Source of the DNA: CAJQQK01 sp963696075
GTDB taxonomy: Bacteria; Pseudomonadota; Alphaproteobacteria; Rhizobiales; Hyphomicrobiaceae
Assembly (NCBI GenBank): GCA_963696075.1
Contig: CAVOJD010000008.1
Span: 496,001 to 560,000 of the forward strand
Direction: 5' to 3'
Length of the DNA: 64,000 bases
Under the pieces are notes generated by a model, which was given only the letters and a program-made list of their open reading frames with translations, did no database searches and was not told where the DNA came from. The position numbers and the translations under genes are program-made. This document shows positions 26,726 to 35,572 of this stretch, in pieces (positions within the stretch are counted from its first letter, which is position 1; each line of letters opens with the position of its first letter).

Positions 26726-27764
26726 CACCAGATTCAAACACCGCCCCGAAGGTTCCAACTGGGGCGACTTCGGCCCGGACGACCAGGTGGGCCGGCTCAA
26801 CCTGATCACGCCCGAGAAGGTGCGTCAGGGCATCGCCGAGGTGAAAGAGGGCCGCACGTTCTGCCTTTCCCTGCCGCTCGATCTGCCCGGCTCCAACCTC
26901 CTCAACCCGGCCCGCCATCCGCCGAAACGTTTCGCAACCGCCACGCCCGATGGCTCGCCGCGCTATCTGCTGCCTGTCGCAAAGGCTGTCGGAAATGACG
27001 AACTCACCGACGTCGTCAACGATGACCGCGTCCTCATCTCGACGCAGTATTCAACCCAGTGGGACGCCCTCGCCCACGTCGGCTCGATGTTCGATGCCGA
27101 CGGCGACGGTGTGCCCGAGATGGTCTTTTATAACGGCTGGCGCGGCGGCGAGCATATCGTGGCCGGCGATAACTGCTCCGATTGCGGCGCGGAAGTGAGC
27201 GGCGTCGAAGCCAAGCGCCTTGGCATCGAGAACATGGCGGAGCGCTGCGTCCAGGGCCGCGCCGTACTGATCGACCTCTACGAGATCTGCGGCGATGCCA
27301 AAACCAATGCTGATTTCTCGGTGCTCGAACAGGCGATGAAGGACCAGAACGTCGTCGTCGAGAAAGGCGACATGGTCTGCCTGCACACCGGCTTCACCCG
27401 CAAGGTGGTCGAGATGGCGGGCAACCCGGACGAACACACGCTGCACAATTCCTGCGCCGCACTGGAAGGGCGTGATCCAAGGCTCCTCGAGTGGGTTGCG
27501 GATTCCGGCCTGTCCGTGCTGATCGCGGACAATTACGCCGTTGAACGCGCACCGAGCGAGGTTGGCTCCGGCCGCCGCGCCAACCTGCCGCTGCACGAAC
27601 TTTGCCTGTTCAAGCTCGGTATCCACTTAGGTGAGATCTGGTGGCTGGCCGACCTCAACGACTACATGCGCGCGGCGGGACGTTCCCGCTTCCTCTTGAC
27701 CGCGCCCCCGCTGCGCCTGCCCGGCGCCGTCGGCTCGCCAACCACCCCGATCGCAACCGTCTGA
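26715..27764 (+). CDS. Cyclase family protein (PF04199, kynurenine-formamidase-like hydrolase)
   Basis: A 349-residue metal-dependent hydrolase-like protein. Conserved parts are GRLNLITPEKVRQGIAEVKE, the STQWDALAHVGSMFD motif in place of the usual HxGTHxD metal site, GDMVCLHTGFTR, and a final DNYAVE...LPLHELCLFKLGIHLGE. Relatives include isatin hydrolase and kynurenine formamidase. The substrate is unknown, but its place between acyl-CoA enzymes suggests ring or amide opening in a catabolic route. The start is GTG 26715 (GAGGAAT lies 7 bases upstream). This GTG and its next seven bases belong to the repeat unit; upstream in-frame codons translate the repeat itself. Confidence 0.85.
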   Translation: MSENTRFKHRPEGSNWGDFGPDDQVGRLNLITPEKVRQGIAEVKEGRTFCLSLPLDLPGSNLLNPARHPPKRFATATPDGSPRYLLPVAKAVGNDELTDVVNDDRVLISTQYSTQWDALAHVGSMFDADGDGVPEMVFYNGWRGGEHIVAGDNCSDCGAEVSGVEAKRLGIENMAERCVQGRAVLIDLYEICGDAKTNADFSVLEQAMKDQNVVVEKGDMVCLHTGFTRKVVEMAGNPDEHTLHNSCAALEGRDPRLLEWVADSGLSVLIADNYAVERAPSEVGSGRRANLPLHELCLFKLGIHLGEIWWLADLNDYMRAAGRSRFLLTAPPLRLPGAVGSPTTPIATV

Positions 27765-27800
27765 CGATGCATTTCGTAGAATGAAGAAGGGCAAGTACCC

Positions 27801-29888
27801 GTGACGACACTTGATGACTTGATCACGCCGCGTTCCGTTGCCGTTGTCGGCGCCTCCGATGATCCGACGCGTATCGGCGGCCGGCCGATTAACTTCTTCA
27901 AGAACCTCGGCTACGAGGGCAAGGTGTTCCCGGTCAACCCGCGCCGCGACACCGTGCAGGGACTGACGGCCTATCCCTCCCTGAATGACATCTCCGACGA
28001 TATCGACTTCGTCCTTGTCGCGGTGCCGGCGGTCGGCGTTGTCGACGTCGTCAAGGATGCCGTCAAGAAACGCGCCAAGACGGTGATGATCTTCTCCTCC
28101 GGTTTCGGCGAAATGAACGAGGAGGGCCAGAAGGCACAGGACGAGTTGACCCGTATCGCCCGTGAGACAGGCGTCCGGATCATCGGCCCCAACTGCCTTG
28201 GCGTGTTCAACTCCGCAATCAACTTCTATGCGACGTTCACCACCACCGTTGAGCGCGTCCAGCCGAAGCCCGGCGGCCTCGCGATCGCAAGCCAGTCGGG
28301 CGCCTATGGCAGCCACATCTTCTACCTCGCCGCCGCCCGTGGCCTCGACATGTCGTACTGGCTCACCACCGGCAACGAGTGCGACGTCCACGTCGCCGAA
28401 GCCATCAAGCTGCTCGCCGAGAAGGAGGACGTCCACACCATCTGCGCCTATGCCGAAAGCATCAAGGACGGCGACGTGCTCATCGAGGGACTTGAGATTG
28501 CCCGCGCCAACCGCAAGCCGGTCGTCCTCATGAAGGTCGGGCGTTCCGCCGTGGGCGCGGAAGCTGCAAGCTCACACACCGCCTCGCTGGCCGGTGACGA
28601 CAAGGTCTATGACGCCATCCTCAAGCAGGCCGGCTGCTATCGCGCCCGCACCACCGAGGAAGCCCTCGACATCGCCTACGCCTCGCGCCCGCGCATTTAC
28701 CCCGCCGGCCGTCGCATCGGCCTCGTCACGGTCTCCGGCGGCGGCGGCGTCCTGATGGCGGATGCATCCGAGGACTGCGGCCTCGACGTGGCAGCGATGC
28801 CGGCCGACGCCCAGGCTGAGATGAAGGAGCTTGTCCCCTTCGCCGCCCCGCGCAATCCCGTCGACGTGACGGCGCAGTTCTTCAACGACATGACACTGGT
28901 GCCGCGCTTCACGAAGCTGATGCTTGAGAAGGGCAACTACGATGCCTTGATCGGGTTCTGGACGTCCGTGGCAGGCTCCCCGACCATTTCACCGAAACTG
29001 CGCGCCGGCCTCGTCGAGGCGCTCCAGGGCCATGACCGCACGCTGTTCATCCAGTCGCTCGTGGCAACGCCGGAGATCTGCAAGGAATACGAGGACGAAG
29101 GCTTCCCCTGCTTCGAGGACCCCTCGCGCGCGGTGGCCGCAATGGCGGCAATGATGTTCTACGGCACCGAGTTCGATAAGGGCCGCGCCGCAGCCCCCGA
29201 CGTGCCGCAACTGCCGCCTCTGCCCGACGGCGCGCTCGGCGAAAAAGAAGCCAAGTCCATCCTGGCGGACTTCGGCCTGCCGATGGTCGAGGACGTGCTC
29301 GTCAACGATGCCGAGGCCGCGGTCGCAGCCGCTGCCAAGGCCGGTGGTCCCGTCGCCATGAAGATCGCCTCGCCCGACATTCTCCATAAAACCGAGGTCG
29401 GCGGTGTCCGCCTCGGCGTCGAAGGTGATGCCAGCGTCCGCGAAGCCTTCGCCGACATCATGACCCGCTCCAAGGCAGGCGCACCGAACGCAAAGATCGA
29501 CGGCATTATCGTCTCACCGATGATCGGCGAGGGGATAGATTGCATCCTGGGCGCCAAGATGGATCCCGTCTTCGGCCCCATCGTGATGTTCGGCCTCGGC
29601 GGCATCTTCACCGAGATCATGGGCGATGTTTCACTGCGCCGCGCCCCTGTCAGCGTCGAGACCGCGATGGAAATGATCGACGAACTCAAGGGCCGCGCGC
29701 TGTTCGAAGGCGCTCGCGGCGCGAAGCCGGTCGATAAGGCAATCATTGCCGACGCGATCTCGAAACTCTCCGTCTTCGCGGCCGCCCACGGCGACGAGAT
29801 CGAATCGATCGAGATGAACCCGTTGCGCGTGATGCCGGATCGCTGCGTCGCGCTCGACGCCCTGATCGTCAAAAAGGTTTCAGGTTAG
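27801..29888 (+). CDS. Acyl-CoA synthetase, NDP-forming (acetate-CoA ligase family)
   Basis: A 695-residue single-chain enzyme interconverting acyl-CoA and ADP with an acid and ATP, via phosphohistidine. Domains in order: CoA-binding (SVAVVGASDDPTRIGGRPIN), succinyl-CoA-ligase-like domains with GPNCLGVFNS, an SQSGAYG nucleotide loop and the TVSGGGGVLMAD block, then an ATP-grasp domain (about residues 470-690) with MKIASPDILHKTEVGGVRLG and EMNPLRV. It is probably co-transcribed with the cyclase gene (36 bp gap) and the nitronate monooxygenase, and would activate the product acid. The start at 27801 (GTG) has GAAGGGC upstream. Confidence 0.92.
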   Translation: MTTLDDLITPRSVAVVGASDDPTRIGGRPINFFKNLGYEGKVFPVNPRRDTVQGLTAYPSLNDISDDIDFVLVAVPAVGVVDVVKDAVKKRAKTVMIFSSGFGEMNEEGQKAQDELTRIARETGVRIIGPNCLGVFNSAINFYATFTTTVERVQPKPGGLAIASQSGAYGSHIFYLAAARGLDMSYWLTTGNECDVHVAEAIKLLAEKEDVHTICAYAESIKDGDVLIEGLEIARANRKPVVLMKVGRSAVGAEAASSHTASLAGDDKVYDAILKQAGCYRARTTEEALDIAYASRPRIYPAGRRIGLVTVSGGGGVLMADASEDCGLDVAAMPADAQAEMKELVPFAAPRNPVDVTAQFFNDMTLVPRFTKLMLEKGNYDALIGFWTSVAGSPTISPKLRAGLVEALQGHDRTLFIQSLVATPEICKEYEDEGFPCFEDPSRAVAAMAAMMFYGTEFDKGRAAAPDVPQLPPLPDGALGEKEAKSILADFGLPMVEDVLVNDAEAAVAAAAKAGGPVAMKIASPDILHKTEVGGVRLGVEGDASVREAFADIMTRSKAGAPNAKIDGIIVSPMIGEGIDCILGAKMDPVFGPIVMFGLGGIFTEIMGDVSLRRAPVSVETAMEMIDELKGRALFEGARGAKPVDKAIIADAISKLSVFAAAHGDEIESIEMNPLRVMPDRCVALDALIVKKVSG

Positions 29889-29889
29889 A

Positions 29890-29934
29890 GGTTTCAGGTT
29901 TCAGGGTGACCACACCTACCTGAACCCTGAACCC
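29890..29934. repeat. Palindromic hairpin built of short direct repeats
   Basis: A 16-base arm (29890-29905) pairs at 14 positions with 29919-29934 around a 13-base loop. Each arm is itself a duplicated 7-mer (TTTCAGG / CCTGAAC type). It lies in the 82 bp between the CoA-synthetase and nitronate monooxygenase genes, and may be an intergenic palindromic element or an attenuating structure. Confidence 0.55.
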
Positions 29935-29970
29935 TTAAACTTGAACCCTCAAATCCAAAGGATTTCCCCC

Positions 29971-30969
29971 ATGGCGCTGCCGCCGTTGTTCGACACGCTT
30001 CGCCTGCCTGCCGTCGGTGCGCCGCTGTTCATTATCTCCAATCCGGACCTCGTCATCGCCCAGTGCAAGGCGGGGATTGTCGGCTCGTTCCCAACGCTCA
30101 ATGCGCGTGAGGCGGACGGCGAGCCGATCATGCTCGAAGCCTGGCTGACCCGGATCAAGGAAGAGCTGGACCGCTACAATCAGGCCAACCCCGACACACC
30201 GGCAGCCCCCTACGCCTGCAACCTGATCGTCCACCGCTCCAACGTCCGCCTCGAGCGCGACCTCGAGATCTGCGTCAAGCATCAGGTGCCACTCTACATC
30301 ACCTCGCTCGGCGCCAGAGAGGACGTCTACGAGGCAGCCCACACCTATGGTGCGATCGTCCTCCATGACGTGATCAACAACACGTTTGCCAACAAGGCGA
30401 TTTCCAAGGGCGCCGACGGGCTGATCGCGGTTGCAGCCGGCGCGGGCGGCCACGCCGGGGCCATGTCGCCGTTCGCCCTCGTCCAGGAAATCCGCGCCTG
30501 GTTCGACGGCCCGCTCTTGCTGTCGGGCTCGATCGCGAACGGCAACGCCATCCTCGCGGCCGAGGCCATGGGCGCCGACCTCGCCTATATCGGCTCCGCC
30601 TTCATCGCGACCCATGAAGCCAACGCCGACGCCCGTTACAAGCAGATGATTGTCGACAGTTCCGCCGATGACATCGTCTATTCGAGCTTCTTCACCGGCG
30701 TTCACGGCAACTACCTGAAGCCGTCGATCCGGGCCGCTGACCCGAACTTGGACCCGGACAATTTGCCCGATCGCGACCCCAAGAACATGGATTTCTCCTC
30801 GGGCCAATCGAAGCCGAAGAGCTGGAAGGAGATTTGGGGCTCGGGCCAGGGCATTGATGCCGTCAAGGCGGTGATCCCCGCCGCCGATCTCGTGGCGCGG
30901 CTCGACCGGGAATACCGCGCGGCCCGCGCGCGGCTCGGCCTCACATCAAGAGCGCAGGCAGCAGAGTAA
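29971..30969 (+). CDS. Nitronate monooxygenase family FMN enzyme
   Basis: A 332-residue TIM-barrel flavoprotein (2-nitropropane-dioxygenase-like). It has RLPAVGAPLFIISNPDLVIA at the start, AGIVGSFPTLNA, the phosphate-binding VAAGAGGHAGAMSPFALV with the His used in catalysis, LLSGSIANGNAI, and GADLAYIGSAFIATHEA. Many members in acyl-CoA catabolic clusters have unknown substrates and may act as enoyl reductase-like FMN enzymes rather than on nitronates. AAAGGA precedes the ATG at 29971; the upstream in-frame ATG at 29941 sits in the hairpin/repeat region and is not preferred. Confidence 0.88.
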   Translation: MALPPLFDTLRLPAVGAPLFIISNPDLVIAQCKAGIVGSFPTLNAREADGEPIMLEAWLTRIKEELDRYNQANPDTPAAPYACNLIVHRSNVRLERDLEICVKHQVPLYITSLGAREDVYEAAHTYGAIVLHDVINNTFANKAISKGADGLIAVAAGAGGHAGAMSPFALVQEIRAWFDGPLLLSGSIANGNAILAAEAMGADLAYIGSAFIATHEANADARYKQMIVDSSADDIVYSSFFTGVHGNYLKPSIRAADPNLDPDNLPDRDPKNMDFSSGQSKPKSWKEIWGSGQGIDAVKAVIPAADLVARLDREYRAARARLGLTSRAQAAE

Positions 30970-30982
30970 CGCCGCCGCTCGT

Positions 30983-30997
30983 CGGCCGGGATGACAC
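30983..30997 (+). repeat. Half-copy of the GTCATCCCGG inverted repeat
   Basis: CGGCCGGGATGACAC matches the right end of the 26335-26446 element base for base. It lies 14 bp after the nitronate monooxygenase stop, in the gap before the DUF35 gene. Confidence 0.6.
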
Positions 30998-31031
30998 GAT
31001 CGAGAATGAACTCAGAAGAAAGGAAATCGAA

Positions 31032-31422
31032 ATGACAGATGCTGACTACTTCGACGGCCCAGGCCCGGAGAAGCGCTATTACGACTACCTCGCGGACGGC
31101 AAGTTCATGATCCAGCGCTCCAAGTCCTCCGGCAACTACGTGCACTATCCGCGCGTCATGGAGCCGGGCACCGGGGCAGCCGACCTCGAATGGGTCGAGG
31201 CGTCGGGTGAGGGCGTCGTCTATGCGACGACCGTCAACCGTCAGCGCCCGGAGAAGGGCGGCGACTACAACATCTGCCTCATCGACCTCGCTGAAGGCCC
31301 GCGCATGATGAGCCGTGTCGTCGGTATCGAGCCGACCGACGTGCAAGATCGGCATGAAGGTCAAGGCGAAGGTCGACAAGATCGGCGACCACGACGCCGT
31401 CGTTTTTGAACCGGCCGAATAA
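31032..31422 (+). CDS. DUF35 OB-fold protein (one-base frameshift)
   Basis: DUF35 proteins (rubredoxin-like zinc ribbon plus OB fold) pair with thiolase-like partners and bind acyl-CoA. The first 105 residues read normally: YYDYLADGKFMIQRSKSSGN, YPRVMEPGTGAADLEWVEAS, GEGVVYATTV, GPRMMSRVVGIEPTDV. The frame then shifts. With the C at 31344 removed, the typical end KIGMKVKAKVDKIGDHDAVV followed by FEPAE is restored, and the total becomes 129 codons plus stop at 31420-31422. The zinc-ribbon cysteines are absent (SSGNYVHYPR replaces a Cys-rich knuckle). The partner thiolase starts 12 bp later. Confidence 0.8.
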
Positions 31423-31434
31423 GGAGACGCAACA

Positions 31435-32583
31435 ATGGCACACCCCCTCAGAGGCAAGACCGCTTGCGTCGGCGTGGCAACCGCGGGCTGCGGCGAAGCA
31501 CCCGGCCGCAACGCCATGGAAATCATGGTCGAGGCCGTCCACGGCGCGCTGGCCGACGCCCAGATCCCGCTCTCGGAAGTCGACGGCCTGTTTGCCGCAA
31601 CCGCCTTCCATTCGATGGCGAACATGTCGCTCGCCGAACACCTCGGCATCCAGCCGGCCTATTCGAACGGGTCGAACATCGGCGGTTCGTCCTTCATGAT
31701 GCACGCCCTCGACGCCGCCATGGCGCTCGAAGCAGGCCTCATCAACGTTGCCGTCATCGCCTACGGCTCCAACCAGCGTACCGCCGGTGGCTTCCGCTCG
31801 ATCTCCGAGCCGCCGCCCTTCGAGTTCGTCTATGGCCCGAGGAACCCGATCACGGCCTATGCGCTGGCAACCTCGCGCTACATGCACGAATACGGTTGCA
31901 CCCGCGAGCAGTTGGCCGAGGTCGCGGTCGCGGCCCGCAAGTGGGCGCAGTTGAACCCCGACGCCTTCGAGCGTGGTGATCTGACCATCGAGGACGTCGC
32001 CAAGGCGCGCATGATCTCCGATCCGTTGACCAAGCTCGACTGCTGCCTCGTCACCGACGGCGGCGCCGCAATCGTCATGACCCGGGCCGACCGCGCCAAG
32101 GACTGCCCGAAGACGCCGATCCACCTGCTCGGCGCCGCGATGGAACACCACCACCGCAACATCTCCTCGATGCCGGAACTGACCGTGACGGCAACGGCGA
32201 AGTCGGGTCCGCGCGCGTTCGAAATGGCCGGCATGAAGCCTGCCGACATGGACACCGTCCAGGTCTACGACGCGTTCACGATCAACACGATCCTGTTCCT
32301 CGAGGACCTCGGCTTCTGCGCCAAGGGTGAAGGCAAGGACTTCGTCTCGGGCGGGCGCATCGCGCCGGGCGGCGAACTGCCCGTCAACACCAACGGCGGC
32401 GGCCTCTCGTGTGTTCACCCCGGCATGTACGGCTTGTTCGTGATGGCCGAAGCGATCCGCCAGGCGCGCGGCGAGTGCGGCGATCGTCAGGTCAAGGACG
32501 CCAAGGTCTCCCTCGCTCACGGCAACGGCGGCGTGCTCTCGAGCCAGGTCACCTCGATCTGGGGCCGGCCCGAAACGGTCTGA
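31435..32583 (+). CDS. Thiolase-superfamily (SCP-x/Ltp2-like) protein, partner of DUF35
   Basis: A 382-residue thiolase-fold protein. The N-terminal position that normally holds the nucleophilic Cys reads SNIGGSSFMMHAL, so it is not a classical thiolase. The C-terminal half keeps GGGLSCVHPGMYG and the AHGNGG loop. Thiolase-like proteins without the Cys that pair with DUF35 include Ltp2, a steroid side-chain retro-aldolase; a similar aldol-type or condensation role is an inference. GGAGACGC lies 8 bases before the ATG. It is tightly linked to the DUF35 gene and followed by a terminator. Confidence 0.87.
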   Translation: MAHPLRGKTACVGVATAGCGEAPGRNAMEIMVEAVHGALADAQIPLSEVDGLFAATAFHSMANMSLAEHLGIQPAYSNGSNIGGSSFMMHALDAAMALEAGLINVAVIAYGSNQRTAGGFRSISEPPPFEFVYGPRNPITAYALATSRYMHEYGCTREQLAEVAVAARKWAQLNPDAFERGDLTIEDVAKARMISDPLTKLDCCLVTDGGAAIVMTRADRAKDCPKTPIHLLGAAMEHHHRNISSMPELTVTATAKSGPRAFEMAGMKPADMDTVQVYDAFTINTILFLEDLGFCAKGEGKDFVSGGRIAPGGELPVNTNGGGLSCVHPGMYGLFVMAEAIRQARGECGDRQVKDAKVSLAHGNGGVLSSQVTSIWGRPETV

Positions 32584-32618
32584 GGCCGGCGACGGTCACG
32601 CACACAATGAAGAGAAAG

Positions 32619-32651
32619 AGGCGCGCGGCTGGATGGCTGCGCGCCTTTCTT
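32619..32651. terminator. Bidirectional terminator
   Basis: An 11 bp stem (32619-32629 with 32636-32646, one G-T pair) closes on a TGGATG loop and is followed by TTCTT; the other side is A-rich. It lies between the convergent thiolase and bacterioferritin genes. Confidence 0.75.
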
Positions 32652-32655
32652 CGTC

Positions 32656-33141
32656 TTAGCTCTCCTCGCCATCCTCGAATGTGACGAGCTTGGCCGCGTA
32701 GGCTTGTTCGCCGATGCGCCCAATCAGATCAAGCTGCAGTTCGAGCCATGCCTTGTGGCCTTCCTCGTCCATGACGATTTGCTCGAACAGCGTCCGCGAC
32801 CCGATATCGCCCGCTGCGTCGGCGGCCTTGGCAGCCTTCGTATAGAACACGATCGCCTCTTCTTCATCGGCCAGATCCGCCTTGAACATGTCGACCAGGT
32901 TCCGGGCCCGGTGCGGCGGCTTCTGGAGCGCGATTTCAGGATTGCCCTTCAGGAACAGGATGCGTGCAATGAAACGGTCGGAATGGCCGAGTTCTTCCTG
33001 CATCTCCTGGCGCATCTGTCGCGCCAGTCTGCCAAGCCCCCAGTCGTCGAGGACGTGGGCATGTAGCTGGTATTGGTGAGCGGCGCTCATTTCCATCTGC
33101 AGCGCCTTATTCAGGTTCTCGATCGTCTGGTCGTTGGACAT
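32656..33141 (-). CDS. bfr: Bacterioferritin-family iron storage protein, haem Met replaced
   Basis: A 161-residue four-helix-bundle ferritin that oxidises Fe(II) and stores ferric mineral in a 24-mer. The ferroxidase residues are visible as EMSAAHQYQLHAH, the EELGHSDRF region and DEEGHKAWLE. In E. coli Bfr the haem-binding Met52 lies in DEMKHADRY; here the aligned residue is Leu (QEELGHSDRF), so this subunit probably cannot bind interface haem in the usual way. The Shine-Dalgarno is excellent (AGGAGG 9 bases upstream). It stands alone, with no bfd ferredoxin gene adjacent. Confidence 0.9.
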   Translation of the reverse strand: MSNDQTIENLNKALQMEMSAAHQYQLHAHVLDDWGLGRLARQMRQEMQEELGHSDRFIARILFLKGNPEIALQKPPHRARNLVDMFKADLADEEEAIVFYTKAAKAADAAGDIGSRTLFEQIVMDEEGHKAWLELQLDLIGRIGEQAYAAKLVTFEDGEES

Positions 33142-33246
33142 GACTGGCAGCCTCCTGTCTTGGATAGTCGCTCGAAGTTATGACGTGGTATCAATCAGGC
33201 AGTCTTCAATGCGACGTTTTCAAACGCCGGGCCTCCCAGCCTCACG

Positions 33247-33624
33247 CTAACCGCGCACCTCTCCGTCCACATAGAACCAGCGCCCACCCTCCGCTACGAA
33301 CCGCGACGTCTCTGCCAGCACATGCACGCGCCCGCCAACCTTCGAACGCGCCTCGAATGACACGGTGGCCTGGTCGCCTTGCTGTGCCCCGCCCGTGATC
33401 TTGAGCGCGAGCCATTGCTGGGCGGGATCGAGATCGAGGCGCGCGGGCCGCGTCGAGGCGTGCCACGTCGCCAAGAGATACGCCGCATCCCCAAGGGTAA
33501 AGGCGGCATAGCGCGATCGCATCAACGCCTCTGCTGTCGGCGCGATGGCCTTTCCCGAATGGAACGGCGCGCAGCAGTCGTCATAAGCGACAGTCTCGCT
33601 CTTCTTGCGACAGGGGCAGCGCAT
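33247..33624 (-). CDS. YchJ-family (UPF0225, SEC-C-like) protein
   Basis: A small cytoplasmic protein of about 125 residues. The N-terminus has a zinc-type cysteine set, CPCRKKSETVAYDDCCAPFH, followed by APTAEALMRSRYAAFTLGDA and an NTF2-like fold ending in SRFVAEGGRWFYVDGEV. This matches YchJ. No function is established for the family. The open frame extends upstream to 33666. I chose the ATG at 33624 because it starts just before the cysteine motif; 33666 is an alternative that would add PCM, including one more Cys. Confidence 0.85.
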   Translation of the reverse strand: MRCPCRKKSETVAYDDCCAPFHSGKAIAPTAEALMRSRYAAFTLGDAAYLLATWHASTRPARLDLDPAQQWLALKITGGAQQGDQATVSFEARSKVGGRVHVLAETSRFVAEGGRWFYVDGEVRG

Positions 33625-33696
33625 GCATGGTTCTCCGTCCCAACGAGAACGCTCAGCGCTCATCATCGCGGCGGCAAAAGCCGGTCGAGCCCCTTG

Positions 33697-35055
33697 TTAC
33701 CACACTCGCCCGCTCTGCGAAGCTTTGACATGCGCGGCGATGGCTTCGGCGTCGCGCAACTCGGCTTCCTCATGGGTGGCTTCGTCGATGTAGATTTCAT
33801 CGTTGCGCACGGTGAAATCCGGCCCAAGAACCTCGACGATCGACGGCTCGCCCTTCGCGTTGACGCCCGTCCAGCCATCGACGATGCGGCAGTTCTCGGC
33901 ATATTCCGGGTCCTGCATCATCATGTCGTGCAGCCGCTTCAAATTGTAGTGCGGCACCGAGGACATCAGATGATGCGGCAGGTGGTAGTCCATGCCGAGC
34001 GGGAAGACCGCATACCGCGAAATCGGATCGACCAGGAACACGCGCGAGTTGGTCAGCCGGCCCCGATCGGCGTTGCCGTGCTGGACCCATTCGCGCAGCA
34101 CCATGAAGACGGGAAACGCCGTGAACAGCGGCAGGATCCAGAACAGCGCGAAATAACCCCACGCCGGCGCGCCCGTCGCATAGAAGATGTACGTCAATGC
34201 CCCGTAGACGATGCCGAGATACGTCATGCGCCCGATGATCGTCGTGCGGTCCGAGATGACCGGACGAATGCGCGTCTGCGGGAAGTCCGTTTCGGGGATC
34301 GTGAGATAGAATGTCACCATCGCGCCGTAAGAGATCGCAAGGAACGCGAAGGCCGCGAAGAACTGCCCGGCGAGCACCAGCCCGATCAGCACGAACGGCA
34401 CGCCGACGGCAAACAGGATGCCGGTCCGGATCGCCCACGGGTTGGGCTCGTCACCGCCGGTGAACGGATTGCTCGTCTGCGGCAGCGCGCTGTGCTTGGC
34501 CCGCGACAGCATGTACTTGAGCAGGTTGAGCGGCCAGATCAGCTTGAGGAAGCCGACCAGAAGCTCCATGTGCGTGACGGGAAAGTCCAGCCAGTGATTG
34601 CTCTCGGCCGCCTGCGTCGCGATCGGATCGCGCTCGGGATCATTGACGAACTGATGATGCGCGTAGTGATGCAGGCGGTAGGCCTGGGTCGACGTGTAGA
34701 TCGGAAACCCGCCGAGCCAGTCTGATGCGAGCTCGTTGAGGGTGCGGTCTTTGAAGAGCGTGAAGTGCGTGCCTTCGTGAATGATGGCGCCCAACTGGTG
34801 CTGCGAGGCGCCGATCGCCAGAATCGCGGGCACCGCGATGGCGATCATCCAGCCGAGCGCCAATTCATTCGCGCGGTACGCCTCCGCCGCCCAGATCGCG
34901 GCCACCAGAGATGTCACGATCACCAGATAGATGCCGCCGATGTAGCGGAAGTTCGTGACGTTGTCGCGCGCCTTGAGCGCAAGCAAATCTTCGCGCGGCT
35001 GACGCGCGCGCGGGCGGATCGTCCGTTCGACGGGAGACTCAAAAGCGATAGCCAC
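33697..35055 (-). CDS. Membrane fatty-acid desaturase / hydroxylase
   Basis: A 452-residue di-iron membrane enzyme with four or more hydrophobic helices. The three histidine boxes are present: HEGTH (about residue 101), HHYAHH, and HLPHHL near the C-terminus. An extra HGN block lies in WVQHGNADRG. The order and long C-terminal tail fit acyl-lipid desaturase/alkane-hydroxylase-like proteins; the substrate cannot be told. A GTG at 35055 has GAGGT 7 bases upstream, so it is preferred to the more distant GTG at 35103. Confidence 0.88.
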   Translation of the reverse strand: MAIAFESPVERTIRPRARQPREDLLALKARDNVTNFRYIGGIYLVIVTSLVAAIWAAEAYRANELALGWMIAIAVPAILAIGASQHQLGAIIHEGTHFTLFKDRTLNELASDWLGGFPIYTSTQAYRLHHYAHHQFVNDPERDPIATQAAESNHWLDFPVTHMELLVGFLKLIWPLNLLKYMLSRAKHSALPQTSNPFTGGDEPNPWAIRTGILFAVGVPFVLIGLVLAGQFFAAFAFLAISYGAMVTFYLTIPETDFPQTRIRPVISDRTTIIGRMTYLGIVYGALTYIFYATGAPAWGYFALFWILPLFTAFPVFMVLREWVQHGNADRGRLTNSRVFLVDPISRYAVFPLGMDYHLPHHLMSSVPHYNLKRLHDMMMQDPEYAENCRIVDGWTGVNAKGEPSIVEVLGPDFTVRNDEIYIDEATHEEAELRDAEAIAAHVKASQSGRVW

Positions 35056-35572
35056 TTGGCACCTCGACTGACTGACAGAAGCGTCTCCGCCACGACGAGT
35101 CACAGCGCTGCGGAGATCAATTATCGCTGTAACGAAGTTGAATAAACAACTGTAGCAGTTGATTGTTCCCGCGACGAGTTCGTCGCGTGCGGCGCGTCGT
35201 CACGATTTCGTGGCCAGTCTTTGCCCGTCTCCGTCGCGCCTGGTGCAAAAAGAAAAGCGTATACAACAAATAGATTGTGCCGGATTGGGGGCAGGAAGGG
35301 CGGCGCCCGCGACCAGTGAAAAAATGGGGATGCTGCGGTCGCCGCCGTCCCTCGTGCAGGCCAGTATGTGCGGGCCGGATGTGCTCATCCAGGTCACATC
35401 GTCTGCCACAGCTCACGCTGCGACGGCCCGCCGTATCGCTCCAGCTGATGGGTACCGCTCTCGCCAGCCGACACGGCCACCCGCCCGGCATGCCCAGCTC
35501 GCATGCGTGCCCAACGGGGGTGACTGAGAGGGAGTATGGCCCACGTCGATGGCGCGGGGATAAGTCCCGCCG
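35056..35572. other. Long intergenic region without a supported gene
   Basis: 517 bp between the starts and ends of two minus-strand genes. Small open frames here have no family features and sit in GC-rich sequence. One notable hairpin occurs: 35170-35177 pairs perfectly with 35180-35187. The right part should hold the 3' end of the transporter transcript and the left part the desaturase promoter. I see no RNA gene. Confidence 0.4.
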
